In this document: one piece after another, positions 7,755 through 16,650 of the stretch
How the letters are laid out: every line of letters starts with the position of its first letter
Position numbering within the stretch: the first letter of the stretch is position 1
NCBI GenBank assembly: GCA_000467935.1
Contig: KI259834.1
Coordinates: 66,715 to 130,714, forward strand
DNA: 64,000 nt
DNA from: Peptostreptococcaceae bacterium oral taxon 113 str. W5053
GTDB lineage: Bacteria; Bacillota; Clostridia; Tissierellales; Peptoniphilaceae
Reading direction: 5' to 3'
Translations under genes and position numbers: made by a program
The notes under the pieces: generated by a model
Told to the model about the DNA's origin: nothing
The model's database searches: none
The model's input: only the letters and a program-made list of their open reading frames with translations

Positions 7755-7919
7755 ATGCAAAATGAAAAGAAATTTAATAAGAAAGTGATTAGTGTGGTAG
7801 ATGAATTAAGAGAACTTGGATTAGAGGCATATGAGACAACTACTGAAACAATGCTTGAAGAAATGGGAGCAAGTATTGGAGCAAGCGGATGTTGTTCGGT
7901 GATAGTTCAAGTGAAATAA
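7755..7919 (+). CDS. RiPP precursor peptide, thiopeptide-like
   Basis: 54-residue precursor behind AGGAGGAG. The acidic/helical leader (about 1-39, containing VVDELRELGLEAYE) ends in EEMGA, resembling the small-residue junctions of thiopeptide leaders. The proposed core is SIGASGCCSVIVQVK (residues 40-54), containing Ser40, Ser44, Ser48 and Cys46, Cys47, and no Thr. The enzymes downstream would dehydrate Ser and turn Cys into thiazoles; Cys-Cys-Ser matches the azole-then-Ser context from which thiopeptide pyridines form. Joining Ser40 and Ser48 would give a smaller macrocycle than the usual ones. No second precursor copy is seen. A hairpin terminator right after it should favour precursor mRNA over the enzyme mRNA. 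Confidence 0.85.
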   Translation: MQNEKKFNKKVISVVDELRELGLEAYETTTETMLEEMGASIGASGCCSVIVQVK

Positions 7920-7936
7920 ATCAACACTATATTATC

Positions 7937-7975
7937 TGCTACTATCCTGTACTTTTGGATAGTAGCAATTTTTTT
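7937..7975 (+). terminator. Intra-operon terminator/attenuator after the precursor gene
   Basis: A perfect 11-base stem (TGCTACTATCC 7937-7947 with 7957-7967), 9-base loop, followed by seven T. It lies between the precursor and the LanB gene, a common arrangement that makes the substrate more abundant than its enzymes. Confidence 0.8.
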
Positions 7976-7989
7976 AAGGAGAAAAGTAT

Positions 7990-10719
7990 ATGAAATTTCG
8001 TATTCCTAACCTTTCCATAAGGTATGCTGATGAGATATTTATGTCAGATAATTTAGTAAAGACAATTGATAAAATGCTTAAAGAAAAAATTATAAGACGA
8101 ATTCTGTGTTTTCATAATCTATCTGTTATAGAGGAATGGGAAAAAAATAAATCAAATGAAACAGCTGAGATAATTTCAAAGTATATAATAAGGATGGCAA
8201 GCAGAACAACGATAAATCAATTATTTGGTGTAATGGTTGCTGAGAAAGTGAAAAAAAAAGAGGAATATTTTTTGTCAAAAGAATATGTGAGAGATTTACT
8301 TATAAAAAAAATAACAGAATATTATTATAAAAAAATAATAATCTACAGAATAGGTAATTTATTGAAAAGAGAAAATGATAATTACAGCATTTATACTTAT
8401 ATGGATACAAAGAGAAAGTTAATAATAATACCAAAAGTGAGCTTATTAGGTAAAATGTTGCTATTTATAGATGAAAATAAGACAGTTTCAGGAGATAAAC
8501 TTTATGAATTTATGAAGAATAATGGGTTGGAAGAAAATTCAGTAAAGAGGATAATAGAAGAATTTATTATAAACAGAATTATTGTAACAAACATTGATTT
8601 AGAAAAGAATGTATTTGGAGAAACAGTATTATCTGAGGAAGTAAAAAAAATACTTGAGTATAACGATATAAAAGAGATTAAAGAATTAGAAAAAGAAATA
8701 ACAGGTTTAAACAGATTGGAAATAGAAGAGTATATAAAAAAAATAAAATTAATAAATCGGACGGCATATAACTTAATAGGAAAAAAAGTACATTACAGGA
8801 TTGTAAATGGTCACAGTAAGAGCAAAATAGAGTTTATTTCTAATAAAGCATTTAATATGGGTAAGCGGGTGAAGTGTTTTTTTACGGCATTAGGTAGCAT
8901 AGAAGATTGGTACGTAAAAATAAAAAATTATGAGGAAGTATTTAAAGATAGGTATGGTTTATTCCAAGGGGTTTCTTTTACTGAGGCATTGGAATTGTAT
9001 AGAAAGATAAGTGAATCAGATATTAATGATAACAGGAGAGAGGGGTTATTTAAATGGTTTGAGAGTAAAATAAACGAAATAAATGAACTTAAAAATGTAG
9101 AGCTTATTCTTTCTGATAGTGATGTAGATGAAATAATAAAAAAATGTGGAATTATCAAAAGAAGTAAGGAAGGAGTCTTTGATTTTAAATATGAGAGGGA
9201 CGGGAATAATATTATAGCTTCAAATATAGCTTTTTCTCCGTCTGATGCATTATTCAGAGCTTATTTAGATGAAGGTGAGCTAATGGAATATAAAAAAGAT
9301 GAAAGTGATTATATATATTACTGTCCAAGATGTTTAGCAGATATTGGTTGGATAAAAGGGGAAAATGGTAGAAGAAAGCTCCGAATAGACGGTTTTAATG
9401 AGAATGAAATCGATATAAATAATATAATATTTGTAGCAGATTACAGTGGAATTCATCTTGTAGATAAAAATAACAATAGAGAGATCTTTCCCGTAAATCC
9501 TACCATGAAAGGTTTTGATTACCAGATAGAGAGTATGGCTATAGAATTTTTAGATTTTTTTGGAAGATATAAAAATCAAATGCCATCAACAAGTATTCCT
9601 ATAGAAATTGAAATGCATAATATTATCCCAAGAATAAGATATAAAAACATAATTGTATCATCTAGAAAGTGGATAATAAAGACGAATAAAATTTTTTCTT
9701 TGGGTATTGAAAAGACGTTAGAAAGTTATGGAGTTGACAGATATGTGTATTGGATAGGTGAAAAAGGAGAAAAAAAATATTTGGATACGAATTCCAGTTT
9801 GGTGAAAAAATGGTTGAGTTCTTATTCTAAAAATCATACTTATATTATACTAACAGAGGTGTGGAAAAGAGATTTTATCATGGACTGTATTATTAATGTA
9901 AAGTTTGAAAAGGAGAAAGAAGAGAATTATTATGGTTTTTTTAAAGAGAAAATCAAAGATTATCAAAATAATGAATATTTATCTTGGCATATTTATTATC
10001 AAACAGAAAAATTGAAAGACATAAAAGGTAAATTACATGAATATTTGAAAAGTAATGGACATAGATTCTTTTTTATATATTATGTTGAAAAAAAGAGAAA
10101 TGTACTTAGATTAAGAATAAAACGGGATGTGTTTGACAAAACATATGCATTTATGCAGAATTTAAAAACCAATGAAATAATAGAAGATTTTAAGCTTTGT
10201 ACATATGAACCGGAGATAGTTCGTTATGGAGGATATGAATATATAAAACGATTGGAAGAGGTGTTTGAGGAAGAATCAAATTTGGCAATAAAAACAATGA
10301 TTAACAAAGAAGAGCTTGAAATAACTATTAGGCAGATAGCTATAATAATAGGTATGATGGAAAATATCCTAGATAAGGGAGAAAGGGAAATTTTTGCAAG
10401 AAAATATGATAGACTTTCGAGAAAAGAAAGGGAATTTTTTAAAAAAAATAAAGAAGTATTATATGAAGGTATTGAAATATACAAAAAAGAAATTGGAAGA
10501 AAATTAAAAGTTGTTGATGACAAAATAAAGATAATTTTAGAAGAAATAAAGAAAAAAAATGATGAAATATATGTGGAATATATCATATCATCATTAATCC
10601 ATATGAGGCTTAATAGATTTACAGGAATATCTAAAGAAAGAGAACAACGAAGTTTTGATATTTTAGGACATTATTATAAGGAAAGGAGAAGGGATGAATT
10701 TCAAACAGGTAATATTTGA
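7990..10719 (+). CDS. Full-length LanB-type dehydratase (glutamylation plus elimination domains)
   Basis: 909 residues. The family activates Ser/Thr of the precursor with glutamate from tRNA-Glu, then eliminates it to leave dehydroalanine/dehydrobutyrine. Residues 1 to about 620 would be the glutamylation domain. From about 660 there is a SpaB_C elimination domain: LSWHIYYQTEKL, then HRFFFIYYVEKKRNVLRLRI, ending SSLIHMRLNRFTGISKEREQ, which matches the family's C-terminal S-x2-H-M-x2-N-R-x-x-G. Known thiopeptide clusters normally encode these two halves as separate proteins; here they are one chain of nearly NisB length. Very AT-rich, with AGA/ATA codons dominating. It overlaps the next gene by 26 bases. 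Confidence 0.88.
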   Translation: MKFRIPNLSIRYADEIFMSDNLVKTIDKMLKEKIIRRILCFHNLSVIEEWEKNKSNETAEIISKYIIRMASRTTINQLFGVMVAEKVKKKEEYFLSKEYVRDLLIKKITEYYYKKIIIYRIGNLLKRENDNYSIYTYMDTKRKLIIIPKVSLLGKMLLFIDENKTVSGDKLYEFMKNNGLEENSVKRIIEEFIINRIIVTNIDLEKNVFGETVLSEEVKKILEYNDIKEIKELEKEITGLNRLEIEEYIKKIKLINRTAYNLIGKKVHYRIVNGHSKSKIEFISNKAFNMGKRVKCFFTALGSIEDWYVKIKNYEEVFKDRYGLFQGVSFTEALELYRKISESDINDNRREGLFKWFESKINEINELKNVELILSDSDVDEIIKKCGIIKRSKEGVFDFKYERDGNNIIASNIAFSPSDALFRAYLDEGELMEYKKDESDYIYYCPRCLADIGWIKGENGRRKLRIDGFNENEIDINNIIFVADYSGIHLVDKNNNREIFPVNPTMKGFDYQIESMAIEFLDFFGRYKNQMPSTSIPIEIEMHNIIPRIRYKNIIVSSRKWIIKTNKIFSLGIEKTLESYGVDRYVYWIGEKGEKKYLDTNSSLVKKWLSSYSKNHTYIILTEVWKRDFIMDCIINVKFEKEKEENYYGFFKEKIKDYQNNEYLSWHIYYQTEKLKDIKGKLHEYLKSNGHRFFFIYYVEKKRNVLRLRIKRDVFDKTYAFMQNLKTNEIIEDFKLCTYEPEIVRYGGYEYIKRLEEVFEEESNLAIKTMINKEELEITIRQIAIIIGMMENILDKGEREIFARKYDRLSRKEREFFKKNKEVLYEGIEIYKKEIGRKLKVVDDKIKIILEEIKKKNDEIYVEYIISSLIHMRLNRFTGISKEREQRSFDILGHYYKERRRDEFQTGNI

Positions 10720-11557
10720 AGGAGACATAAAAAAAAGCAAATCGAAAGTAGAGGCGCTGTTTAATAATGAAAGGTACAGTTTTATAGATAGGGAGTATGA
10801 AGGAGAGCATAGAATAAGACTTAGAGGAATAATAGGGGAAGTGGATAAAATTTATAGCATATTAGGCGATAAGAAAGACTATTTTTTAAAAGAGGAAGAT
10901 GGAAATGAGTTTTTTGAAAATATAGAACAATTTATTTTATATTGTACTATTCATCACACAATAGATGATAAGTGGTTTAATCATTATTTTGTAAATACTG
11001 TAAAATTAAAAAATGTGATAAATTTTTGCAAAGGTATGGCAGAAAGTCTTACAATTCAAAGAGATGAGGGATATAATTCTCATTTTTCTCATTTTTGGGG
11101 ATTTTTCCATACTTTAACATCATATCAAAAAAAAGGCATATTAGAAATTTTTAAAAGAAGATATGAAAATATAAAAATTACGAAGGAGGCTAGTGGGATA
11201 GATATTGAAATGTTTTTAAAGATTATAGACCAGATGATATCTGAAGAAAAGATTAATTTTTATTCGCCATTAACAATTGATAAACTTATTATAAAAAGAC
11301 AATTTTCCTCGAAATTACATGAGCATACTATGAAAGATGCAGTAAATGCAAGCTTTTATAAGTCTAAGCATTATATTTTTAATAGATGGTATTTAAATGC
11401 ATTATATATAGCATTTATGCTTATGAACATACCAGTTATTGATAAATATTTTATAAATTATGTTATAGCAATGGAAAAATATCCGATAAACGAAATCTGT
11501 GAGTTATATTTGAAAACTGGAGAAGAAAAATTATGGTTAAAGAAAATCTTTGTGTAA
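10694..11557 (+). CDS. Stand-alone SpaB_C-like protein, candidate pyridine synthase
   Basis: 287 residues. Near the N-terminus, DREYEGEHRIRLRG matches the R-Y-w-x-G-x-H-x-R-L-R signature that opens the thiopeptide-type bacteriocin biosynthesis (SpaB_C) domain. SHFSHFWGFF (about 130) and NRWYLNALYIAFMLMNIP near the end also fit. In thiopeptide and pyritide pathways a stand-alone member (TclM/TbtD) joins two dehydroalanines by formal [4+2] cycloaddition and expels the leader. Because the LanB here already has an elimination domain, this extra copy is most simply the cycloaddition enzyme. A second elimination enzyme is the main alternative. It is translationally coupled at both ends (26- and 25-base overlaps). 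Confidence 0.7.
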   Translation: MNFKQVIFEGDIKKSKSKVEALFNNERYSFIDREYEGEHRIRLRGIIGEVDKIYSILGDKKDYFLKEEDGNEFFENIEQFILYCTIHHTIDDKWFNHYFVNTVKLKNVINFCKGMAESLTIQRDEGYNSHFSHFWGFFHTLTSYQKKGILEIFKRRYENIKITKEASGIDIEMFLKIIDQMISEEKINFYSPLTIDKLIIKRQFSSKLHEHTMKDAVNASFYKSKHYIFNRWYLNALYIAFMLMNIPVIDKYFINYVIAMEKYPINEICELYLKTGEEKLWLKKIFV

Positions 11558-12294
11558 ATGAAACATTATTTATATCTGAATATGAAGAATGGATATACAT
11601 TATAGTTAATGATATGGTATATAAAGTGAGATTATCTGATAAGGAGATAAAAGAATTATATGGTATTATAAAAAAAGTAAGGAAACGAGAGAAGGTAAAC
11701 AAAGAAAGTAGAATATTCAAATTTTTAATGGAAATAGGTGGGATTATAAAAGAAGAAAATTCAATTATAGAAAAAAGAATATTAATAAGTTATGTAAAAA
11801 ATGTGGATGATATTATGGAGTTTAATAAATATTGCAATGAGACCGTGTTGATGTTTGACGGAGATAAGAAAGGATTAAACTTATATTTATCGGATAATGA
11901 AATAATTTTATCTGTAAAAAAGATTAAAAATGGAAATTTTCTAATACCGACAGAAATACAAAAAGAGCTAATTGTACAGACAATATTAAAAAATGAAAAA
12001 GAGATTATCTCTATGCTTATGAGAAATTATACTATAGCATTATCGCTGTTTAGTTATGTAAACGGAGTAAGGGTGTTGAAAGATAAGGTAAGTATTAAAG
12101 AAACGGAGAATGCTTTATGTTTTCAACCCTGGTATTTTACACAAAAATTTGATATAGAAAGCAGATATCCAAAAGTATACGTAAGATGCGAAATAAATGG
12201 GATAGAGTTTGAGGCTGCAGGATATAACATTGATGAAGCTTTGTATTATATAAATAGTGAGTTTATAAGCATGGGGGAAAGCTGTTATGAATAA
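11533..12294 (+). CDS. Cyclodehydratase partner with leader-binding (RRE-like) domain
   Basis: 253 residues. The N-terminal ~80 residues (VYKVRLSDKEIKELYGIIKK to IFKFLMEIGGIIKEE) have the beta-beta then winged-helix look of a PqqD/RRE leader-peptide binding domain. The rest fits the degenerate ThiF-like partner of YcaO enzymes (TbtF/TclI or ocin-ThiF type); no cysteine zinc motif is visible. The assignment rests mainly on context: it sits directly before the YcaO gene, overlapping it by 8 bases. It would deliver the precursor to YcaO for thiazoline formation. Confidence 0.65.
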   Translation: MVKENLCVNETLFISEYEEWIYIIVNDMVYKVRLSDKEIKELYGIIKKVRKREKVNKESRIFKFLMEIGGIIKEENSIIEKRILISYVKNVDDIMEFNKYCNETVLMFDGDKKGLNLYLSDNEIILSVKKIKNGNFLIPTEIQKELIVQTILKNEKEIISMLMRNYTIALSLFSYVNGVRVLKDKVSIKETENALCFQPWYFTQKFDIESRYPKVYVRCEINGIEFEAAGYNIDEALYYINSEFISMGESCYE

Positions 12295-13444
12295 GGATTT
12301 TACAGAGCCTATATGGTTAAAAAGATATCTTATGAAAGAAGAAGATTGGCAGTTTCACGAAGTAAGACATAGTAAAAATGTTGGGTTTATAAATAGAAAG
12401 AACAATAACATAAGTGGGCATCATTTCTCGTTTGGAAGATTCGATTATAATAATGAATTAAAAGCTATTTACGAATACATGGAAAGATATACCTGTTCAG
12501 AAACAAAATATGAGGATACAAAGCTATATAGAACTAATGAAATTCGATATCTTGACTTTAATGATCTTGGATTTAAATGGCTAAAAAAAGATTTCTCTTA
12601 CTCGGGAAGAGCTGAATTTGTAGAAGCCAAAAGTCTGAAAACAGGACTTACGCATCTTGTTCCAACTGTGTTTGCATATTATTTGAAAAACGACTTTAAA
12701 CAGTGGAAAAATTTTGAGGGGAACTCTAATGGAAATGCAGTTGGCTTAAGTATAGAGGATGCGATAGAAAGAGGGTTGTTGGAATTTATAGAGAGAGATA
12801 AGTTTATTCGATATTGGTATTTATCTGATGGCAATATATTAAAGATAGTTGACATAGATCCTGTTATGGAGAATAGATTGAAATATTTCCGTCAAAATGA
12901 ATATCAAGTTGATTTTTTTATGATTAATAATAAACCTGAAAATATATATTCTGTATGGTGCCTAATTAGAAGCACCAATATTAAAAATAGTTTCTTTTCA
13001 GTAAGTGGGTTAGGAGCAGGATTGAGTCTGAAATGTGCCATGGAAAGTGCATTTGTTGAAGTAGCAGGAATGTATTTTTCACAGAAGGATATTAAAAGAG
13101 ATGTTTTTAAAAGGGAGGATGAGAAGTTGGTAAAAAATATTTTGAATGAAAACTTAAAGGTATATCTCTCTTATGATGTAATGGAAATACTTAATAATCT
13201 TATAGATAGTACAGCAGGTATTCAGACAGCGAAAAATGCAGAAGAAGAGGAAGGGACACTCAAAGAAAGAGCGTTAAGGTATTATAAGGATATCCTTTAT
13301 ATACCTATAAGACATAGAATTTTAGATGATTTAGGGTTACATGCAGCGAAGGTTACTTGTTTAGGTGGTAATAATATGTATTTTAACTGTAGTGAAGAAG
13401 TTCTAAGAGGAGCTAAATTAGGAATTATATGTCCGCTTGCATAG
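12287..13444 (+). CDS. YcaO-domain cyclodehydratase
   Basis: 385 residues. YcaO enzymes use ATP to cyclise Cys/Ser/Thr onto the preceding amide, giving azolines. Visible signatures are GLSIEDAIERGLLEFIERD (around 150-170, the A-x-x-x-G-l-x-E-x-i-E-R-D ATP/Mg motif) and SGLGAGLSLKCAMESAFVEV (around 240-260). The protein ends in I-C-P-L-A rather than the proline-rich P-x-P-x-P tail present in many azoline-forming YcaOs. With the preceding protein it should convert Cys46/Cys47 of the precursor. Confidence 0.9.
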   Translation: MNKDFTEPIWLKRYLMKEEDWQFHEVRHSKNVGFINRKNNNISGHHFSFGRFDYNNELKAIYEYMERYTCSETKYEDTKLYRTNEIRYLDFNDLGFKWLKKDFSYSGRAEFVEAKSLKTGLTHLVPTVFAYYLKNDFKQWKNFEGNSNGNAVGLSIEDAIERGLLEFIERDKFIRYWYLSDGNILKIVDIDPVMENRLKYFRQNEYQVDFFMINNKPENIYSVWCLIRSTNIKNSFFSVSGLGAGLSLKCAMESAFVEVAGMYFSQKDIKRDVFKREDEKLVKNILNENLKVYLSYDVMEILNNLIDSTAGIQTAKNAEEEEGTLKERALRYYKDILYIPIRHRILDDLGLHAAKVTCLGGNNMYFNCSEEVLRGAKLGIICPLA

Positions 13445-13461
13445 GATGGGAGGTGTAATAA

Positions 13462-14565
13462 ATGCTGTATTTGGAAGAAGATTTAATAAGTGATATTTCA
13501 TATTTTAGTGGGGATGATACAAAACCACAAATTAAAAATGAATATGAAAAAATTGGTAAAAAAATAGATAAAAACATATTTTTTGATGAGTACGAGAATC
13601 AAATTCTTGATTTAAATACAGTAATAAGAGTAGATAACTACCTGAGGACTCCGTATAGCATACATATGTCTTATCCATCTGCAAGAAGCTTGTACACTAT
13701 AAAGCTATATATTCAAAAAGAAGAATATTTGCTAACAAAAGATTTTTGGAAAAATAAGGAAGTAATCAAGACGGAACCTTCTTTTTATGAGTCTAATAAG
13801 TTAAAGAGCGGTGATATTGTTATAGAGCTTTTGGAATTTAAAGATAAGCATTATCCAAGTATATTTAAAACTTTACAGAATTTGGAAGTTGGACATCTTT
13901 TATATAACATAGCGGTTTTAGCAGATATATATGGTTATGAGTATGAAATAGATAACAAGTTTTTAAATATTCTTGTGCTTAAACAAAAAAGAGTTTTTTA
14001 TAATTTGAAAAAAAACGAGGAAATTGCTGAATTTTGGGAGCGAGCAGAACATAGGACTAGTGGGAAATATTATGGAGGGTTAATAAATTTTGATTTAAAT
14101 CATGAAGAATATAGATATTTTCCTAATAGATGCACTAAAATTAAGTGTATAAAATTTGATAAAAAGATAATAGAAAGTGTGAAGACAATAGTATTTATAA
14201 ATGATGATAACAGCTTTATAAATAAGGAATATGGACTTGTATTGGAATACAGCTATTTAATGAAAGAGTATAATTATATAAATGCAAGGACTATGTCACA
14301 GATAACAGTTTTTTTATGCAAATGGAGGAAGCATGAAATGAGGAATTATGCTGAACTTATACAATATATGGGTTTTTTGGCTCAAGAAATATGTATAAAT
14401 AATTCAATCACAGGAATTTACAATAGACCTGTGAAACAAATGAATCTTAAGTTTTGGAATAAAGTAATAAAGCAAAATGCCGAATTTAAAGACTTTATTC
14501 CTTTTTATGGAGTTCTTACCGGCAGGGAATCGGTATTATATGCTAAATATAAAAGAGTTCTATAA
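13462..14565 (+). CDS. SagB-type FMN-dependent azoline dehydrogenase
   Basis: 367 residues. Members oxidise thiazolines to thiazoles using FMN. Characteristic stretches are YPSARSLYTIKLYIQ (around 70-85), NLEVGHLLYNIAVLADIYGY (around 140-160) and AEHRTSGKYYGG (around 195), with NNSITGIYNRPVKQMN and a GRESVLYAKY end typical of the nitroreductase-like SagB/TbtE group. GGGAGG precedes the start. It is the last of the AT-rich enzyme genes; the next gene has different base composition and its own upstream gap. Confidence 0.85.
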   Translation: MLYLEEDLISDISYFSGDDTKPQIKNEYEKIGKKIDKNIFFDEYENQILDLNTVIRVDNYLRTPYSIHMSYPSARSLYTIKLYIQKEEYLLTKDFWKNKEVIKTEPSFYESNKLKSGDIVIELLEFKDKHYPSIFKTLQNLEVGHLLYNIAVLADIYGYEYEIDNKFLNILVLKQKRVFYNLKKNEEIAEFWERAEHRTSGKYYGGLINFDLNHEEYRYFPNRCTKIKCIKFDKKIIESVKTIVFINDDNSFINKEYGLVLEYSYLMKEYNYINARTMSQITVFLCKWRKHEMRNYAELIQYMGFLAQEICINNSITGIYNRPVKQMNLKFWNKVIKQNAEFKDFIPFYGVLTGRESVLYAKYKRVL

Positions 14566-14660
14566 AAAATATAAAAAACAGGTTTTGGTATGTTTTTTCT
14601 TAAATCCGTCGGATATAATAAGCACATCAAAAAAATAAGAAAGGGGAATTGTATAATAGT

Positions 14661-16232
14661 ATGAAGAAAGAATCCTTGAAAGCTAAATTGAATATGAAGA
14701 TGTATAAAAGCGGGGGAAAATGGTGGAAGGCGATTATATTGACCGTATTATCGGCATTGGAAACTCCATTTAATACAGGGACGTATGCATTGTTTTTTTT
14801 ACTTATACAACAACGGAGAATGGAGTGGCTCCTTCCGTTTGTAGGGGCTTATATAGCGACCTATATTCTTATATTGTGGTTGAATAAGGAAGCGGTAAAG
14901 GCTGTAAATAACTATAAAGCCGAAGTTACCACAGAGATTAAGGTTGCCTGTATTAAAAATGCAATAGCGGAAGGGGTGGACCCGGGAGCGGTTATTTCTT
15001 TCATAGATAACGATTTAAAGTTGGTTATGGAAAATTATTTCGGCAATATAATAAAGATTGTGAAGAGTGTGGCGGTGGTCGTATTTACACTTATGCTTAC
15101 CCTAAGCAGCAACTGGATTTTTGCATTGATTTATTTTGTTATCGGTTTACTGCCGCTAAAACTTAGTAAGTTTATCGGCACAAAGACGATGGAAACAACT
15201 GAGCAATATACAAACAGCATAGGGAAAACAACTGCTCTTATAAAGGATATCATCAAAAATAAAGGAACGATTCTTAATTATAACCGAATTGAAGACGCTC
15301 TCAAGCGAGCGATGCGTTCTATATTTAAGAGTGAAAAGGATTTTGCACAAGCAAATAATGCTGTGGAGTTTGTAGGTTTATACATGAATGTTCTGTATGT
15401 TATTGTAAATATTATACCAATCGCTATAGGGATATATATGGGAATTAAAGGTTATATAACCATACCCGCTTTCATTGCGGTGCAGTATTCGAGCGGATGG
15501 ATTGTCGGTTCTTTAGGGCAGGTAGCTGGACTTATGGCTGTACTTAAGTCTACGGAACCTGTAAGAGAAAAGATAATAAACTTTAAGGATATCGTTATAC
15601 CGAACGAAAAGGATATAGAAGATGTAAAGAAAATAGAGTTCAAAGAAGTGGATTTTGCTTATAGTGAAGATAAAAAAATCATTAAAAAGCTTTCATTTAA
15701 AACGGAAAAAGGCGGTAAAATGTTGATACAGGGAGCGAGCGGAAGCGGAAAGAGTACCATACTAAGGCTTATAAGCGGTGAACTGTTTCCCGATTCGGGG
15801 AAGGTGTTATTAAACGACAGAGAACTTAAAAACAAGAGGCTCGGTTTCGTATCACAGAACCCGGCTGTATTTAACGAAAGTTTAAGATACAATATCACAC
15901 TTGGTAAAGATTTTAATGAAACGCAGATAAAAAAGGCGGTAGAGGGAGCGGGACTTGTCGACTTTGTGGAGGAGCATGGGTTAGATTATCTTATAGAAGA
16001 TGAGGGAGGCAATATTTCAGGAGGCCAAAAACAGAGAATAGAGATTGCGAGAGCTTTGCTTTATAATTGTTCTGTGTTGCTTGTCGATGAAGGAACTTCG
16101 GCGCTTGACAAAGATACGGCGGATAAAGTGCACAATACAATTTTGGGGCTTGGAAAAACAGTGGTGGAGGTTGCACATTATATTCCGGATGAAGTAAAGG
16201 TTAAGTTTGATACTGTATTAGAGTTGGAATAG
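14661..16232 (+). CDS. ABC exporter (fused membrane and ATPase domains)
   Basis: 523 residues. The N-terminal membrane domain has about six helices (1-310); the C-terminal ATPase has Walker A GASGSGKST, signature ISGGQKQR and Walker B SVLLVDEGTSALD. There is no C39 peptidase domain, so it would export an already leaderless peptide. Start: ATG 14661 has AAGGGG 14 bases away, and an in-frame TTG at 14649 is only 2 bases from it, so the start is uncertain. It is richer in GC (GCG, GGC codons) than the genes before it, suggesting a different origin. A perfect TATAAT at 14614-14619, with no clear -35, may drive it separately. Likely exporter and/or self-protection for the RiPP. Confidence 0.85.
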   Translation: MKKESLKAKLNMKMYKSGGKWWKAIILTVLSALETPFNTGTYALFFLLIQQRRMEWLLPFVGAYIATYILILWLNKEAVKAVNNYKAEVTTEIKVACIKNAIAEGVDPGAVISFIDNDLKLVMENYFGNIIKIVKSVAVVVFTLMLTLSSNWIFALIYFVIGLLPLKLSKFIGTKTMETTEQYTNSIGKTTALIKDIIKNKGTILNYNRIEDALKRAMRSIFKSEKDFAQANNAVEFVGLYMNVLYVIVNIIPIAIGIYMGIKGYITIPAFIAVQYSSGWIVGSLGQVAGLMAVLKSTEPVREKIINFKDIVIPNEKDIEDVKKIEFKEVDFAYSEDKKIIKKLSFKTEKGGKMLIQGASGSGKSTILRLISGELFPDSGKVLLNDRELKNKRLGFVSQNPAVFNESLRYNITLGKDFNETQIKKAVEGAGLVDFVEEHGLDYLIEDEGGNISGGQKQRIEIARALLYNCSVLLVDEGTSALDKDTADKVHNTILGLGKTVVEVAHYIPDEVKVKFDTVLELE

Positions 16233-16400
16233 TGGAATAAAATCAAGCGTAAATTTTCGTGTAGTGTTATAATTGATGTGAGACAAGAAAATAAAAAAGA
16301 GAGAAAATCCTATATAAAGGTTGAGAGAAGCCATAGAAATGATAATGAGAGATTTTATTGTAAGATAGCCTTCTATTCATAAGATGATCTAATTGAGCAA
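16233..16400 (+). other. Degenerate stretch upstream of the SPASM fragment
   Basis: The reading frame of the SPASM fragment continues upstream for about 45 codons (e.g. KVERSHRNDNERFYCKIAF) but is broken by a TAA about 18 bases before ATG 16401. It is probably more of the same decayed gene. No promoter was assigned. Confidence 0.3.
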
Positions 16401-16589
16401 ATGAAAAAATATTTATATCACTCTAACCGCAATAAAATGGATGTTGACAAATATACTCGATGGATTTCCAGGAGCATTAAAATACATGATGAATGTGGTG
16501 AATGTCCGTATCTCCCTATTTGCGGGTTTGGATGTGCCAATTTCAGTGATCAGAATAACGGAGATATTAATAAATGTGGCTTGCAATAA
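16401..16589 (+). pseudogene. SPASM-domain fragment of a radical SAM peptide maturase
   Basis: The surviving C-terminus contains CGECPYLPICGFGCANFSDQ, then NKCGLQ. This is the C-x2-C-x5-C-x3-C...C pattern of a SPASM auxiliary iron-sulfur cluster domain. The N-terminal radical SAM core (CxxxCxxC) is missing, so it is a remnant, not a working enzyme. It implies that a second, radical-SAM-type RiPP system once lay here. Confidence 0.65.
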
Positions 16590-16650
16590 AACCAAGTGGA
16601 ACTGTGATGATCAAATGAGATTCATTACAGAAAATAAGAGGTAAATATTG

